Shown here: positions 5,819 to 5,870 of the stretch, one piece after another
How the letters are laid out: each line of letters opens with the position of its first letter
How positions within the stretch are numbered: the first letter of the stretch is position 1
Origin: Desulfobulbus sp.
GTDB lineage: Bacteria > Pseudomonadota > Gammaproteobacteria > Burkholderiales > Rhodocyclaceae
Length of the DNA stretch: 5,870 nucleotides
Assembly (NCBI GenBank): GCA_009782025.1
Contig: WQUQ01000109.1
Coordinates: forward strand, 1-5,870
Direction of reading: 5' to 3'
Program-made: the position numbers and the translations under genes
The notes under the pieces: generated by a model
Seen by the model: only the letters and a program-made list of their open reading frames with translations
What the model was told of the DNA's origin: nothing
Databases searched by the model: none

Positions 5819-5870
5819 TCAAGGCAGGTCGAGACGGGTGTTCATATCGAGGTCGAAGCGCCCATACGGG
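5819..5870 (-). other. Possible C-terminal end of a host gene (unrecognised)
   Basis: A minus-strand frame enters from the right window edge and stops with TGA at 5821-5819, ending PYGRFDLDMNTRLDLP. The composition looks protein-like, but only 16 codons are visible and I do not recognise the family. A second minus frame is open through the whole right flank into the inverted repeat, so the choice of frame is uncertain. Confidence 0.25.

Noticed and set aside
5722..5870. Minus-strand frame open through the whole right flank into the inverted repeat
   Set aside because: About 50 codons open in GC-rich DNA can arise by chance. The competing frame ending at 5819 looks more protein-like, and neither can be confirmed with so little sequence.
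1..5870. Resistance genes, integron, CRISPR array, tRNA or rRNA
   Set aside because: None is visible. The space between the repeats is fully explained by the five genes and the control region.

Overview
The window holds one complete, structurally intact Tn3-family transposon of the Tn21/Tn501 branch (135..5721, 5587 bp). It has perfect 38-bp terminal inverted repeats and is flanked by a 5-bp target duplication (GGAAA). About 134 bp of flanking DNA is visible on the left and 149 bp on the right. The GC-rich coding sequence, the Tn21-type transposition proteins and a gammaproteobacterial-style dif site suggest a beta- or gammaproteobacterium (for example Pseudomonas, Xanthomonadales or Burkholderiales). 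Species, and whether this is chromosome or plasmid, cannot be decided from the window.

Layout from left to right: (1) flanking DNA with a dif-like XerC/XerD site (88..115) ending only 19 bp from the left inverted repeat; (2) the left inverted repeat (135..172); (3) a leftward three-gene passenger operon, transcribed in the order CopG-type antitoxin (1944..1675), ParE/RelE-type toxin (1675..1400) and a 403-aa protein (1398..187), with the genes overlapping or 1 nt apart; (4) a short divergent control region (about 1945..2155) containing two overlapping leftward promoters, a likely antitoxin operator, a three-subsite resolution site (res) and a rightward tnpR promoter; (5) tnpR (serine resolvase, 2156..2716) and tnpA (DDE transposase, 2719..5688), 2 nt apart; (6) the right inverted repeat (5684..5721), which contains the tnpA stop; (7) flanking DNA with a possible gene tail reading leftwards.

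How the parts work together: TnpA acts on the two inverted repeats to make a cointegrate, and TnpR resolves it at res. The toxin-antitoxin pair sits beside res, an arrangement known in some Tn3-family elements, and its promoter shares bases with res subsite I, so TnpR binding could affect both transcription directions. The third gene is the most interesting part. Its C-terminal RGHW...W-x-x-P segment and its order of internal motifs resemble, from memory, the anti-CRISPR AcrVA2 of Moraxella. It may therefore be a transposon-borne AcrVA2-like protein co-expressed with a toxin-antitoxin pair. That assignment is inference and its function is untested. No antibiotic-resistance, mercury-resistance, RNA or CRISPR genes are visible.
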